A stretch of DNA of 64,000 nucleotides from the NCBI GenBank assembly GCA_963402885.1, contig OY727099.1:26183001-26247000 (forward strand), in the 5' to 3' direction. The notes beneath the pieces were generated by a model, which made no database searches, was not told where the DNA came from, and was given only the letters and a program-made list of their open reading frames with translations. This document shows positions 11,985 to 23,031 of this stretch, in pieces (within the stretch, counting starts at the first letter, position 1; every line of letters begins with the position of its first letter). Origin of the DNA: Antedon bifida (taxonomy: Eukaryota > Echinodermata > Crinoidea > Comatulida > Antedonidae). Position numbers and translations under genes: made by a program.

Positions 11985-13561
11985 GATGTCTTTGTTTGTA
12001 TTCATCATTTGTTTGCATCATTGGTCATAAATAGAACATTAGAATCAAATAGTGTATATTGTGTGAATGTACAAAGAACGTCCTGGGGTATACAACATAA
12101 CAAAACACTATTTATTATTAACAGTGAACTAAAGTGACAGTGACACCAGGCAATAAGGAAGTGAACTTAGTATGTAGTTTGTTGCATTCTCTAATGGAGG
12201 TAAGTGATACATTATACTTTTTGTCAATTTTCTATTAAAACTGTATTCATAATGTAATAACAAAAATACTAGGTATGTGCTTTTCTACAATTTTTTTACA
12301 ATAATAATAATAATATCCTGGATTTATATAGCGCCTAATGTTGTGAAACCTCTAAGCACTGAACATTTATCCCAGTCATATTTTTGGATCAAACATGTAT
12401 GGAAACATACGCCCATAATGCAGCTAGTATTCAGCGCAAAGTTGCGGCGAGAGTTGGATTCGAACCTCGATCTCACAATCAGTAGTTGAACATCCAACAC
12501 ACTGCCTTAGCATAAATATGTCACACTTCACTAGTGATCTTTCTGAGATCTTCCTTAGACTTATCTACTGTATCACTGTTTATTTTTCTTCTTTTCCTGA
12601 GAGATACCAATGTATTGTTCTGTCTTTTGGGGCATTAGAATTCTGCAAAAACAAGTTTTATAGTTTCCCATAGTAAAGTTATAAAAGACCACATACCTTT
12701 TTCAAATATTAATTTATTTTTTAAATTTTTAATTCATATCTAACAATTATTTGGGGGTATTAGAATGAGGATGCTCATTTTCTGCACCTTCAACTCTAAG
12801 GTAAAACTGTACAAGGAGGTAAATTTGAATATTTCAATGTGAATAAACATATAACATAAGTAAATAATTAGACAAAGACCAAACTTGAAATAGGTTCCTG
12901 TACAAAACTTTTACAATGTAAATTATGACTGTGTGTGCTGTTCACTGTACTTTGAATGTGATCATATCTTTTTATTCTTACATTTTCAGTTTTGCTGACA
13001 TAATACATAATCATATTTATTTTACTAGTAAGCATACAAACAATAACTTAACTGCCTGTTGAATAGATTAAACAGAAAGAAAGTCAACTCAAACATTAAT
13101 TGCCATGCTAAAAGTATTTCTCTTGAGGAAAATAATTTTACTACTTCTTTCTACTACTATTACTATAAAGTGCACCATACACAATTTGTTTTACTATACA
13201 GCCTTTAATATTATCAAGCATCCTCTAATTGTTTTGTAAAAGGTTAAATTGACAGTCATAATATAATAGAACAATTCATGTGTGAGAAAGATGTTGTGTA
13301 TGGACAAGTTACAAATATCTTGTGGGTTCAGTGAAGTAGTCAAATTTGCTGAAGAATGCTAACAAATCTTAACCATTTTCTTCTACAGGATTGACTATGC
13401 AGGAAAAGGCTATGTAAAGACCAAGAATAATCTAAGAAAGATAGAGAAGTCTAGGAGAAAAGATATAGAAGTCTAGGAGTAAAGATAGAGAAGTCTAGGA
13501 AAACAGAAAGAGAAGAGACAAATATATATTTTATTTTAAGTGAGCTGGCAATCCCATAAAT
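11985..13561 (+). promoter_or_regulatory. 5' module A of receptor G1: promoter, 5'UTR exon and intron
   Basis: This segment is duplicated at about 21615-23031 in front of receptor G3, so it moves as a unit with the gene. Both copies keep a splice donor after CTAATGGAG (intron from 12200) and an acceptor TTCTTCTACAG (exon resumes at 13389), indicating a 5'UTR intron of about 1.2 kb before an intronless coding region. If spliced so, the exon-1 ATG makes a short upstream reading frame (Met-Glu-Asp-stop) across the junction. A SINE lies inside the intron of this copy but not of the G3 copy. The transcription start is not determined. Confidence 0.6.
12290..12510 (-). repeat. tRNA-derived SINE (family 2, GCGCTATATAAAT tail)
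   Basis: On the minus strand a tRNA-like head (AAGGCAGTGTGTTGGATG, then GAGGTTCGAATCCAA) is followed by a body with CTGCATTATGGGCGTATG and a tail GCGCTATATAAATCCAGG ending in (ATT)n. A second, less complete copy is at 35365-35520. It is absent from the paralogous intron of G3, so it inserted after the G1/G3 duplication. Confidence 0.7.
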
Positions 13562-15124
13562 ATGGGAAAAACAAGTTTCATGTTTTGGTGTATGGTGGTA
13601 TACTTAATGGATAATGATTCTTTGTTTGTATTTGGAGAAATGATATCTATTACAGCCACACCTGGACAGAATGTATCTCTTCCTTGTAATAATGGTAACA
13701 TGAATGATGGAAGTGTTGTAAGGTGGTTTGCCCATCATGATTACATCAGTACTGGAAGGATAATAAGCAATAATAGTTCACTTGCTTTACTGGCAACTTA
13801 TTTTACAATCTCTGGTGACTATACTATTTTTATCAAGATTCCTGATGATATCGGTATCTGGAAATATCTTAATGTAACATATGAATGCAGGTTAACATCT
13901 ATGAGTGGTGGTTACAGAGTATTAAGTACAGTTACTTTGCACATTTATCAGTCATTACCTAAATGTACAAGTTTACACATTAATGATACTAGTTCTATCG
14001 CATCATGTTCCTACAACATCCCTTCAGATATTGAATCATTGATATGGAGAAGCAATGGAAACACTCTAACCACAATAAACTGCTTATCACCTAATGTATG
14101 TACATTATATTACACATACAACCCAGCTGACATTGTGCCACATGGTCTCACATGTAATGTTAGGGTATCTGGAACGATAAGCTCATCAAAATCATGTTCT
14201 ATAAATGAGATGTCTTCTACAACATCAACAAACGGAACAGAAATTGACCAGTCTTTCTCAAGAAGCACAACTGGTGCATCTTTTACTGAAACCACTTCAA
14301 ACTCTAAAACATTTTCTATAAGAAATACACCACCAACTACAATGTTTAAAAGCACACCAATTACAACCAAAGAAACCGTATCCACAACGGAAAATCCAGA
14401 CCAATCAACTAAAGTTGAAACATCTTTCTTTACTACAGAGTACATTGACAAAGGTAGAATTAAAGAGTTACCAGTAAATCAAACCAGTATCATGCCTACA
14501 ACTTCCACAGAATTTGCAACAACATATGAACAAATAAATTCAACTGAAAATCCAGATTTTCCAATACATCCAATAGCCATCATGTCAGTAGCTTTTGTCA
14601 TCATTCTACTTCTGATTATTTTCATCATTTATTATGTAAGAAGACGCTCTCAATATAAACAAAACCCATCGTTCAAATCAGCACCACCAGATGATCATGA
14701 ATACGTTGAGGTTGACTTTAAAGTAAAACCTACAACAAAAGGTGAAAATCAGGAGATGATGAAAAATAACGAGGAGAGTGTCATGGAGGAAAATTGGATT
14801 TATGAATCAGCTAACTTGAATGGGAAACAGATTACTGATGAGCAAAAGAAGAAAATTAAGAATGTTATTGTTGAAGAAGATTATACAAATAGAATATACA
14901 AAACAGGAGAACAAGTTCTTGGACAAAGTGCATTGAAGAAGAGTGCATCAGAGAACAGCAATGAAGATGGAACAAATGATGGTATTGTATACCATGAAAA
15001 TGAAGCCTATGAATCACTTGATGACATCAATATAAATAATGCTAAGTTAGATCAGAAGGAATCGGACAAAAAAGGAACTAAAATTCCAGCTTATGTTCAC
15101 TATGAAGTGTTAGAACGAGAATAA
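13562..15124 (+). CDS. Ig-domain receptor G1, tail type A
   Basis: A 520-residue type I membrane protein with one coding exon. Order: signal peptide (about 1-25, ending FVFGE); V-like Ig domain D1 (about 30-128; C42-C109, Trp55); Ig-like domain D2 (about 129-216; core C149-C198 and Trp162, plus four further cysteines); Ser/Thr-rich stalk (217-335); membrane span 336-358; 160-residue tail. Tail tyrosines sit in EYVEV (Y381), IYESA (Y414), DYTNRIY (Y441, Y446), AYESL (Y483) and VHYEVL (Y514), the last matching the ITIM consensus V-x-Y-x-x-L. SH2-protein recruitment is therefore plausible but inferred. G3 is the closest paralogue, with the same leader, D1, D2, stalk and tail. The start is the ATG at the conserved GKTSFMFWC signal. 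Confidence 0.9.
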   Translation: MGKTSFMFWCMVVYLMDNDSLFVFGEMISITATPGQNVSLPCNNGNMNDGSVVRWFAHHDYISTGRIISNNSSLALLATYFTISGDYTIFIKIPDDIGIWKYLNVTYECRLTSMSGGYRVLSTVTLHIYQSLPKCTSLHINDTSSIASCSYNIPSDIESLIWRSNGNTLTTINCLSPNVCTLYYTYNPADIVPHGLTCNVRVSGTISSSKSCSINEMSSTTSTNGTEIDQSFSRSTTGASFTETTSNSKTFSIRNTPPTTMFKSTPITTKETVSTTENPDQSTKVETSFFTTEYIDKGRIKELPVNQTSIMPTTSTEFATTYEQINSTENPDFPIHPIAIMSVAFVIILLLIIFIIYYVRRRSQYKQNPSFKSAPPDDHEYVEVDFKVKPTTKGENQEMMKNNEESVMEENWIYESANLNGKQITDEQKKKIKNVIVEEDYTNRIYKTGEQVLGQSALKKSASENSNEDGTNDGIVYHENEAYESLDDININNAKLDQKESDKKGTKIPAYVHYEVLERE

Positions 15125-16022
15125 CAAAACTTGAAAATTGTACTTGAATTGTTAGAATGAGAATGAAATAACTTTGCAACTTTTACTTGAAGTGTTAATA
15201 GAACTGGAATAATAAAACTTAAAACTTTTATTTAAATTGTTAGAATGAGAATAAAATAACTTTGCAAGTGCTAATAGAACCAGAATAACACAAATTTACT
15301 AAACTATTAAAAATATATTTTAGAACAGATATAACTTGAATTAATCAGAAATGCTTTTGCAAACGTTAAATAAACTTTTCTTAAAATTAGCATAAAACAA
15401 GGAGATTTGTAGACCTTAATTGAAGATATTGAACTAAAATTTGATTTTAACGCAGTGAAATTATAATATGACATATAACCAAAGTTAAAAAAGAACCCAC
15501 TTTTTGGTCTTTAAATGATTTAATGGAATTAAAATAGAACTTCAAAATTTAAATTAGTGAAACTTGATGTGAATAATACAGTCTGTGTCTTAGATTTGAA
15601 AATAAAAATCTGTATTGCACAATGATGTTTACTTTTTCATTGAGCTGTGAACTGAAACTGTGTTCTAAACTTTCAATTATTCTTTTACCATTTTTGTTTG
15701 GAAAATATTGTGCTCAACAGAAAATCTGTTACTAGTACATTCTTTTATTCAAATGAACTAAATAATTAACTTGCAACTTCAATTAAAACAAGAACAAATT
15801 AAAATCAACATACTTGCAACTTTACCTACAGCTCTGATGGATAAACACGAAAATGTATATAGACAGTTTGACAATTTAGAACATAATAATTTAGATAACA
15901 TTTAATTCAAATAAATTACTTGCAACCTAGAGAGATAAATTTACTATGACTTTTGTGCCTTTGTATACTTATAAATTTCCCAATGTTTTACACTGTGTGA
16001 TATTTACTTCCTCATTGCCTCC
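15125..16022 (+). promoter_or_regulatory. 3' flank of G1 with conserved polyadenylation region, then start of a B module
   Basis: Degenerate repeats of the gene's last codons and stop (TGTTAGAATGAGAATAAAA) follow the stop codon. A block with GAAAATAAAAATCTGTATTG at about 15598 is conserved behind G1, G2 and G3 and is the likely poly(A) signal region. The sequence then enters the block TTACTTCCTCATTGCC that elsewhere begins the 5' module B, and is cut there by a transposon. Confidence 0.55.
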
Positions 16023-18550
16023 TGTTACAACCGCTAATGTAGAAAACGCCAGCTAATGTCGAAACAACCGCTTATGTAGTAAAACCTCCAGCTTATATGT
16101 AGAAACACCAACAGCTTATGTAGTAAATAAAAATCAACACTAGCTTATGTAGTAACGAAAATTGCCTCCCAGCTTATGTAGTTACTATTGCCAGTTAATG
16201 TAGAAAATGTTATTTATTTTACAAAAATGTCTAAATCATGTGCAAATGCATCAATCTTTACTTAGCTATCAGTCTTTCCACCTCTAGTAAGCAACCAACA
16301 TTCTAAAACGACCACAAATCGTAATCTACCATCTCTGTTAAAGGCTGGTTTCCTGTCGACGTAAGAAGTCGAATTTTGCAACGATTCTTGCGTTTCATAC
16401 GTTTCTTACGTCTCTTACGAAAGTTGAGAAAAAATTGACGTCGTTGACCTTAGTCAAGATCGTGTCGGGCCGCAAAGAAACATCTGTAGTTATGCTGCTC
16501 CCGAAAGTTGAAATTTTGGCTGTGAAACACACGTCGTATGCTTACGTCGATTTTAGTGTTGTTACGAAAGTTGAAATTTTTTTCTTACGTCGGTCAGATT
16601 TATGACGTATTTGAAACAACATCTCTGATTGGTGTTTCTTTTTAGAGCGGGTTTTATCATTTTTCGCGCGAAATGTTAAATGTTGTTATTGTACCTGTAG
16701 CTACTCAGCATCAGTGTCAGTGCAGCACACCAACATATTATTTTCAGTAGATAGGCTAGGCCCTAGTATTAGTAAAATACTTAATTTAATAGGAATTGAT
16801 TTGACCAAATAATCAAACTAGCATAGGCCCCTAGCCAGGCTAGTAGGCCTATGTAGTATGAATCAAAATATGAATTAATTATCCTGGCCCTCTAGGCTTA
16901 AATAGTTTTCAAAATTAAAAAAAGGCAAATCATTTCAAGATTCCTATTATTATTAGACCTACCTAGGCCCTAGGCTAGGCATTGGCCTATGGGCCTATAA
17001 GCATATCTAATCGAGCATGAGATAGTACTACCGCAGTAAGATACCCATTATTTACAGGCCTATAATAAGAATAAATTTAACAAAACAATATAAATTATAC
17101 AAAATCAAGTTTTTTTTAAAGTTACATAATAATATTATATTGCTTAGGCCTACAAAGGGGCTTTCTATATCTTATCTTGTTGCAAATGTTCATTTTCGCG
17201 ACGTTTCTACCGACTAGAACAGAAGAATGTCGATTTCTTTGAAATGCTGATTGTTTATTGCACGTCCATAAATAAGAGTATTATATTTTGATATGAGTTG
17301 TAAACTCCCTGATTAGAACATTATTATATTGAAACTACTGTGCATTTGTAAAGTATGTACAACATCGTAAAGTGGGCTAAAATTATAGTAGTAAATACAT
17401 ACAAATGTTATTGTCCGGCTTTATTTCACTATAAGGACATACACATTACGTCATAACTCTTGTCGCTCATTGGTTGCTTGTTACGATTGCGCTTACGTCT
17501 CTTGCGAAAGTTGACTTCAAGTCAACTTTTGTAAGAGACGTAAGAAACGTGACGCAAGGGCGTTCATTCAAGCGTAAGATAAAAAATCCCGGTTTCCTGT
17601 AAAATCGGAAGACAACGTCGTAACGCAACAATTGTTAGGTCATCGGTTTCCTGTAAAATCGTTTGTCGTTACCATTTTTCTTACGTTGCGTCGATTTTAT
17701 AAATTTTCGATCGTAATCGGTTTCCTGTAAAATCCACATTTCTTACGACAAATCGACGTAGTCGCAACAAAAGTGATGTTCTTACGTCGACAGGAAACCA
17801 GCCTTAAGGGACCGCTTCTCATAATCGACCACCTCTCGTAAAGGATCACCTCCTCTCATAAAGGACCGCTTCTCATAATCGACCACCTCTCGTAAGTGAC
17901 CACCTCTCTTAACGACCACACCTCTCGTAAGTGACCACCTCTATTAAAGGACCACCACCTCTATTAAAGGACTGCTTCTCATAATCGACCATCTCCCATC
18001 ACAACGACCTCTCGAAAGTGACCACCTCTATTAACGACCACTGTCTCTGTTAAGGGACCGCTTCTCATCATTGACCATCTCTCGTAAGCGACCACCTTAA
18101 CGACCACACCACTCCTCAGTGACGACCTCTTTTAAAGGACCACCACCTCTATTTAAGGACCGCTTCTCATAATCATCGGTGACGACTCTTTTAAAGGACC
18201 ACTTCTCTTAACGACCCCACCTCTCGTAAGTGACAACCTCTTTTAAAGGACCACCACCTCTATTAAGGGACTGTTTCTCATAATCGACCATCGCTCATCA
18301 TTGACCACATCTCGAAAGTGATCACCTCTATTGAACGACCACTGTCTCTGTTAAGGGACAGCTTCTCATCATTGACCACCTTTCGAAAGCGACCACCTTA
18401 ACGACCACACCACTCGTCAGTGACGACCTCTTAAAGGACCACTACCTCTATTTAAGGACCGCTTCTCACCTTCTACATAAACGGTGGATTGTTCTACATT
18501 AACAGTTGTTTCGACATTAGCTGGCGTTTTCTACATTAGCGGTTGTAACA
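16023..18550. mobile_element. 2.5-kb non-autonomous DNA transposon with internal minisatellite
   Basis: Perfect terminal inverted repeats start TGTTACAACCGCTAATGTAG at 16023 and return as the reverse complement ending at 18550; identity continues through AAAACGCCAGCTAATGTCG. The interior outside the nested element (17808-18470) is an array of short units such as ACCACCTCTCGTAAGTGACC and CGCTTCTCATAATCGACC. No transposase-sized reading frame is present. The unoccupied site is visible in paralogous flanks at about 25372 and 28738 (CCTCATTGCC then CTGATC). Superfamily is not assigned. Confidence 0.8.
16342..17803. mobile_element. nested 1.46-kb inverted-repeat element flanked by TTAA
   Basis: Terminal repeats GGCTGGTTTCCTGTCGACG (left, from 16343) and its reverse complement (right, to 17803) are perfect for over 20 bases. 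TTAA stands at 16338-16341 and at 17804-17807, while uninterrupted units of the host minisatellite read CTGTTAAGGGACCGC, so TTAA looks like the target duplication, as in piggyBac-like elements. Subterminal copies of CGGTTTCCTGTAAAATC occur three times at 17588-17740. No transposase frame, so non-autonomous. It inserted into the older transposon spanning 16023-18550. Confidence 0.75.
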
Positions 18551-18848
18551 CCCACTGATCTGTGAAGTGAAACTAAATAAATAAATACTCACTAATTTAC
18601 TAATTACTTTTTATTATACATTGTATTAAGTTACAAAAGCTGCAGGAAACAACTAGGTTATATTTATTTCTGACTAGGGTTATGATGTGTGTGGATGGGT
18701 TTAGGGGATGGTAAAACATATTTATACTTTGGGATCAATAAGGCACTACTTTTATTATAAAATCTAATTACAAGCAGGAATATCACAGTCAGAAAGAACA
18801 GCCATTATAAATTCATGAATATTCATGTCGACATTAAAGAAGTTGGAA
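18551..18848 (+). promoter_or_regulatory. 5' module B of receptor G2
   Basis: Begins ACTGATCTGTGAAGTGAAAC and continues with TTATTATACATTGTATTAAG, a GGGATCAATAAGGCAC-type block, TTTTATTATAAAATCTAATT and TCACAGTCAGAAAGAACAG just before the start codon. The same ordered blocks precede G4 (25372-25690) and G6 (28735-29024), marking a shared compact promoter/leader with no visible intron. The palindrome CATGAATATTCATG covers 18814-18827. Confidence 0.5.
18814..18827. promoter_or_regulatory. POU-dimer-like palindrome upstream of G2
   Basis: CATGAATATTCATG, perfect palindrome 22 bases ahead of the family start codon of G2. Same sequence as at 10293 and 44484. Confidence 0.25.
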
Positions 18849-19829
18849 ATGGCAAGATATACCATCTTGTTGCGGATTATTCTATTGGTGTGCTTGATGG
18901 ATAAACAATCACTATTTTTATTTGGAGAAGTTATTACAGCCACACCTGGACAGAATGTATCTCTTCCTTGTACTACTAATGATCAACTGATGGATGGAAG
19001 TGTTAGGTGGCATGCCCATGGTAATTACATCATCAGTAGTGAAAGAATACTAGATAGTACTATGCTTGGCTTCCTGACAAGTTATTATGCAATCCCTGGT
19101 GAAGGTGCAGACTATAGTCTTTTTATCAAGATTCCTGATGATATTAATATCTGGAAATATCTTAATGTAACATATGAATGTGGATTTACATTTATTACAG
19201 GTAGTTATAGCAAATTAAATACAGTTACTTTACATATTTATAAGTCATTACCTAAATGCACAAGTTTACAAATTAATAATACTAGTTCTATTGCATCCTG
19301 TTCCTACAACAACACTTCAGATATGGAATCTTTGATATGGAGAAACAATGGAAGGACTCTAACCACAGAAAGTTGTTCATCATCTAATGTATGTACATTA
19401 AATTACACATACAACCCAGCTGACATTGTACCACATGGTCTCACTTGTAATGTTAGTGAATCTGGAACGATAAGCACAACAAAATTATGTTCTATAAATG
19501 AGATCCCTGGATCAACAGAAGGAACAGACACAGACTCGCCTTTTGAAGGAAGCGCATCTGTTGAACCTTTTATTGAGACAACAACTTTGACAAAATACTT
19601 CTCAACATTAGAAAGTACTATCACAACCACTTCCACAGAATCTAATGATAGTACAACACGAAACAAACAAATGTTAACTGTAAATAAACCAGAAGAACCT
19701 AATGACAGTGTCCCAATATATCTAATAGCCATCATGTCAGTAGCTTTTGTCATCATTCTACTTCTACTGATTACTGGTACTGGTACTGGTTCAAATAACC
19801 GTCTCACAGAGACATCTGGTAGCCATTGA
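18849..19829 (+). CDS. Ig-domain receptor G2, tail cut off by an insertion
   Basis: A 326-residue product when started at the ATG aligned with its paralogues (MARYTILLRI); an earlier in-frame ATG at 18825 would add eight residues unlike the family. Signal peptide about 1-27; D1 C41-C111; D2 with core C151-C200 and Trp164; Ser/Thr stalk about 219-288; membrane span 289-308 (IAIMSVAFVIILLLLI). Right after the span the frame enters a roughly 120-base insertion (about 19774-19894) and stops after 18 unrelated residues (GTGTGSNNRL...). The family A tail resumes downstream at 19896-20411 in an open frame. It either makes a nearly tailless receptor, is a young broken copy, or is repaired by splicing. 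It pairs a type-B promoter with a type-A span and tail. Confidence 0.8.
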   Translation: MARYTILLRIILLVCLMDKQSLFLFGEVITATPGQNVSLPCTTNDQLMDGSVRWHAHGNYIISSERILDSTMLGFLTSYYAIPGEGADYSLFIKIPDDINIWKYLNVTYECGFTFITGSYSKLNTVTLHIYKSLPKCTSLQINNTSSIASCSYNNTSDMESLIWRNNGRTLTTESCSSSNVCTLNYTYNPADIVPHGLTCNVSESGTISTTKLCSINEIPGSTEGTDTDSPFEGSASVEPFIETTTLTKYFSTLESTITTTSTESNDSTTRNKQMLTVNKPEEPNDSVPIYLIAIMSVAFVIILLLLITGTGTGSNNRLTETSGSH

Positions 19830-19894
19830 CTTAAAGTTGGCATTTGGATGTGTTACTTTTAAATGTAGGCCTACAGTATGAGAGTGACTACTAC
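19774..19894. other. insertion separating the G2 membrane span from its tail
   Basis: Against G1 and G3, about 120 extra bases lie between CTTCTACTGATTA and TTTTCATCATTTATTATG. It begins with a (CTGGTA)n-like run and holds TAGGCCTACAG. No clear terminal repeats were seen, and I could not match it elsewhere in the window. Confidence 0.6.
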
Positions 19895-19895
19895 C

Positions 19896-20411
19896 ATTTT
19901 TTCATCATTTATTATGTACGAAGACACTCTCAAGTCTCAAAATAAACAAAACCCATCATTCAAATCAGCAACACCAGATGATCATGAATACGTTGAAGTT
20001 GACTTGAAAGTAAATCCAACAACAAAAGGAGAAAATCAGGAGATGATGAAAAATAATGTGGAGAGTGTCATGGAGGAAAACCGGATTTATGAATCAGCTG
20101 ACATAAATGGGAAACAGATTATTGATGAGCAAAAGAAGAAAATTAAGAATGTTATTGTTGAAGAAGATTATACAAATAGAATATACAAAACAGGAGAACA
20201 AGTTCTTGAACAAAGTGCATTGAAAAGGAGTGCATCAGAGAATAGCAATGAAGATGGAACAAATGATGGAATTGTGTACCATGAAAATGAAGCCTATGAA
20301 TCTCTTGAAGACATCAATGTAAATAATGCTAAGTTAGATCTGAAGGAATCAGACAAAAAAGGAACTAAAAATCCAGCTTATTTTCACTATGAAGTGTTAG
20401 AACGTGAATAG
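19896..20411 (+). pseudogene. detached type-A cytoplasmic tail of G2
   Basis: From about 19940 the frame encodes NKQNPSFKSATPDDHEYVEV onward, colinear with the G1/G3 tails to the terminal YFHYEVLERE. The frame is fully open with tyrosines kept: EYVEV, IYESA, AYESL, HYEVL. The valine two before the last tyrosine of G1/G3 is phenylalanine here, weakening the ITIM match. It has no signal or membrane span of its own, though an ATG at 19878 opens the frame. Small length differences near 19895 and 19935 separate it from the family frame. The preserved frame argues that separation is recent or that the tail is still used by splicing. Confidence 0.65.
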
Positions 20412-21009
20412 CAAAACTTTCAACTTTTACTTGAATTGTTAGAATAAGAATAAAAGAACTTTGCAAATGTTAACAGAACTAGAAAAACAAAACTTTACTA
20501 AACTATTACAAATATATTTTAGAGCAGATGGAGCTTAAATTAATCAAAAATACTTTTGCAAAAGTAAAATAACCTTTTTTTAATTATCCTAAGACAAGGA
20601 GATTTGTTTTAAAAGCAGTGAAATTATAAGTCACTCATTAAAATCTGACATCTATATTACCAACGTTATAGGAAGGAAACCACTGTTGGACCCATCTTTA
20701 CTGATTTAATGTACTTACAATAGAACTTTAAAATTTAAATTAGTGAAACTTGATGTGAATTTGTCTGAGATTTGAAAATAAAAATCTGTATTGCACAATG
20801 ATGTTTACTTCCTCATTGAGCTGGAAAGTGAAACTGTGTTCTAAACTTTCATAATTCTTTTACCAATTTTGATTGGAAACTTTTGTGCTTCAACAAAAAA
20901 TCTGCAAAGTAAAGTACATTCTTCTATTCAAATAAACTAAATAATTAACTTGCAACTTCAATTAAAGCAGACAAAAGTATAATAACATTATAAATATCAA
21001 CATTACAAA
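20412..21009. other. 3' flank of G2
   Basis: Paralogous to the 3' flanks of G1 and G3, including the conserved GAAAATAAAAATCTGTATTG block near 20774 (likely poly(A) signal region). No gene. Confidence 0.5.
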
Positions 21010-21356
21010 GTATCATGACCACTCCAACAGAATACGATGATAGAACAAAAGGCAGCAAAAAATAAATTACAACTGAAAATGCAAAAAACCTAACTTTAAC
21101 CAGTCAATAAACAGTATTGTAATATATCTAATGGCTATTGTCTTGGTATTTTCTCATTTCTGTCATAATTCTATTTCTGGTTATTTTCATCATTTATCAT
21201 GTATGAAAAAGCCCTTGATGATCAGAATCTACACAACATGAACACTGTGCGTCAACAAACAGAAGACAACAACAACACTGACCGCTATGGAATGTCCAAC
21301 ATGACATCTACACACGATGATAGCAATGAATTTAAACTGGATGAGGATGGATATTA
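21010..21356 (+). pseudogene. receptor relic: stalk, membrane span and type-B tail
   Basis: Degenerate remains of a family member. A stalk stretch (ATCATGACCACTCCAACAG) is followed by a damaged span similar to type A (TTATTTTCATCATTTATCATG) and then a type-B tail: VRQQTED, RYGMSNMTSTHDD, EFKLDEDGY. Stops interrupt it and no D1/D2 is present. It joins a type-A-like span to a type-B tail, a combination not seen in the intact copies. Confidence 0.75.
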
Positions 21357-21614
21357 GGAAAATTCCCACGCGTGCAAACTTTTTTATGCGTACATGTTTT
21401 TTTCTCTTGAATTATATCTTTCCAGCTTTTCCTAGTAATTTGAAATTTTTAAAAACTATTTCTACTTTAAATCACGCCATACGAATTAGAAAATTGTGCG
21501 CGTTTTAGTTGAAAAAGTTACACAATATTGTCAAAATCATGCCTATTTTGAATCTATTATAGCCCTTCAGGATCAAAGGTGACCCCCAATTTTTAAAACT
21601 TATTATGCAAGCAG

Positions 21615-23031
21615 TCACAATTTGTTTGCATCATTGATCATAAATAGAACATTAGAATCAAATAATGTATATTGTCTGAATATGTACAAAGAACGTCCAG
21701 GGGTATACAACGTAACAAAACACTATTTATTTATTAACAGTGAACTAAAGTGACAGTAGGTAATAAGGAAGTGAACTTAGTATGTAGTTTGTTGCATTCT
21801 CTAATGGAGGTAAGTCAGTCATACCATACATAAACTTTTTCTCAATTTTATATTAAAACAGATAAGTTTTTTTTATAGGTATATGAATCTTGACTACTTG
21901 ACCTTTCTAAGATATTTGTTGGACTCATAATTAATGTACTGTGTTTATTTATGTTTTACTTTTTTTTCTTCACTTAAACTTTTCCTGCACTCTCTATTGC
22001 TGAGATACCAATGTGTCCAATTAAATCAACAAATTACTAACTGGAATGATACATGGCGTCAGGGAAAACCAACATCAATTTAGTTTAGAAAATGAAAACT
22101 ATCTATTTCTTTAATTTTTTTTTTATTAATTCAATAAGGTTTTAAATTGTACTCATGATGATTTGGGGACATTAGAATTCTGCCAAAAAAAAAGTATTTT
22201 TATGTCACTGCTTTCTAGTTTGCTATAGTAAAATTATAAGACCACACATTTTTTTCAAATATTAATTTGTTTTCTAAGTATAAATCATATTCAACAATGA
22301 TTTGGATGTATTAAAATTATGGTGTTCATTTTATACACCTTCAAATCTAAGGTAATATTACAAGGAAGTGAATTTGAATATTTCAATGTGAATAAACTTA
22401 CAAATGACTTAACCTACAATACTGAAAAGTTTCTAGTAAATGTAATAGTTTCCTGCACATAAAATATTACAATGTTATTATGACTTTTCACTGTGATCAT
22501 ATCTTTTTAATCTTACATATTCAGCTTTGCTGACATTACATAATCATATCATTTATTTTACTAGTAAGCATACAGACAATAACCTGGCTGCTGCATAGAT
22601 TAAAGAGAAAGGAAGTCACCTCAAACATTAATTGCCAAGCTAAAAGTATTTCTCTTGAGGAAAATAATTTTACTACTTCTTTCTACTACTATTACTAAAG
22701 TGCACCATATAGTTTTACTATACAACCTTTAAAATTATCAAGCATCCTCTAATTGTTTTTTAAAAGGTTAAATTGACAGGCACAATAATATAATAGAACA
22801 ATTCATGTGTGAGAAAGATGCTGTGTATGGACAAGTTACAAATATTTTGTGGGTTCAGTGAAGTAGGAGTTAAATTTGCTGAAGAATGAACAAATCTTAA
22901 CTATTTTCTTCTACAGGATTGCAGGGACAGTGCTAAGTAAAGACCAAGAATAATCTAAAAGCGGGTAAAGTCTAGGAAAACAAAACAAAAAGACTAATAT
23001 ATTTTTTATTGTGAGCTGGCAATCTTTAAAA
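21615..23031 (+). promoter_or_regulatory. 5' module A of receptor G3: promoter, 5'UTR exon and intron
   Basis: Paralogue of 11985-13561. The donor follows CTAATGGAG (exon ends 21809) and the acceptor is TTCTTCTACAG (exon resumes 22917), predicting a 1.1-kb 5'UTR intron. The exon-1 ATG would give a nine-codon upstream reading frame across the junction. The SINE present in the G1 copy is absent. Confidence 0.6.
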
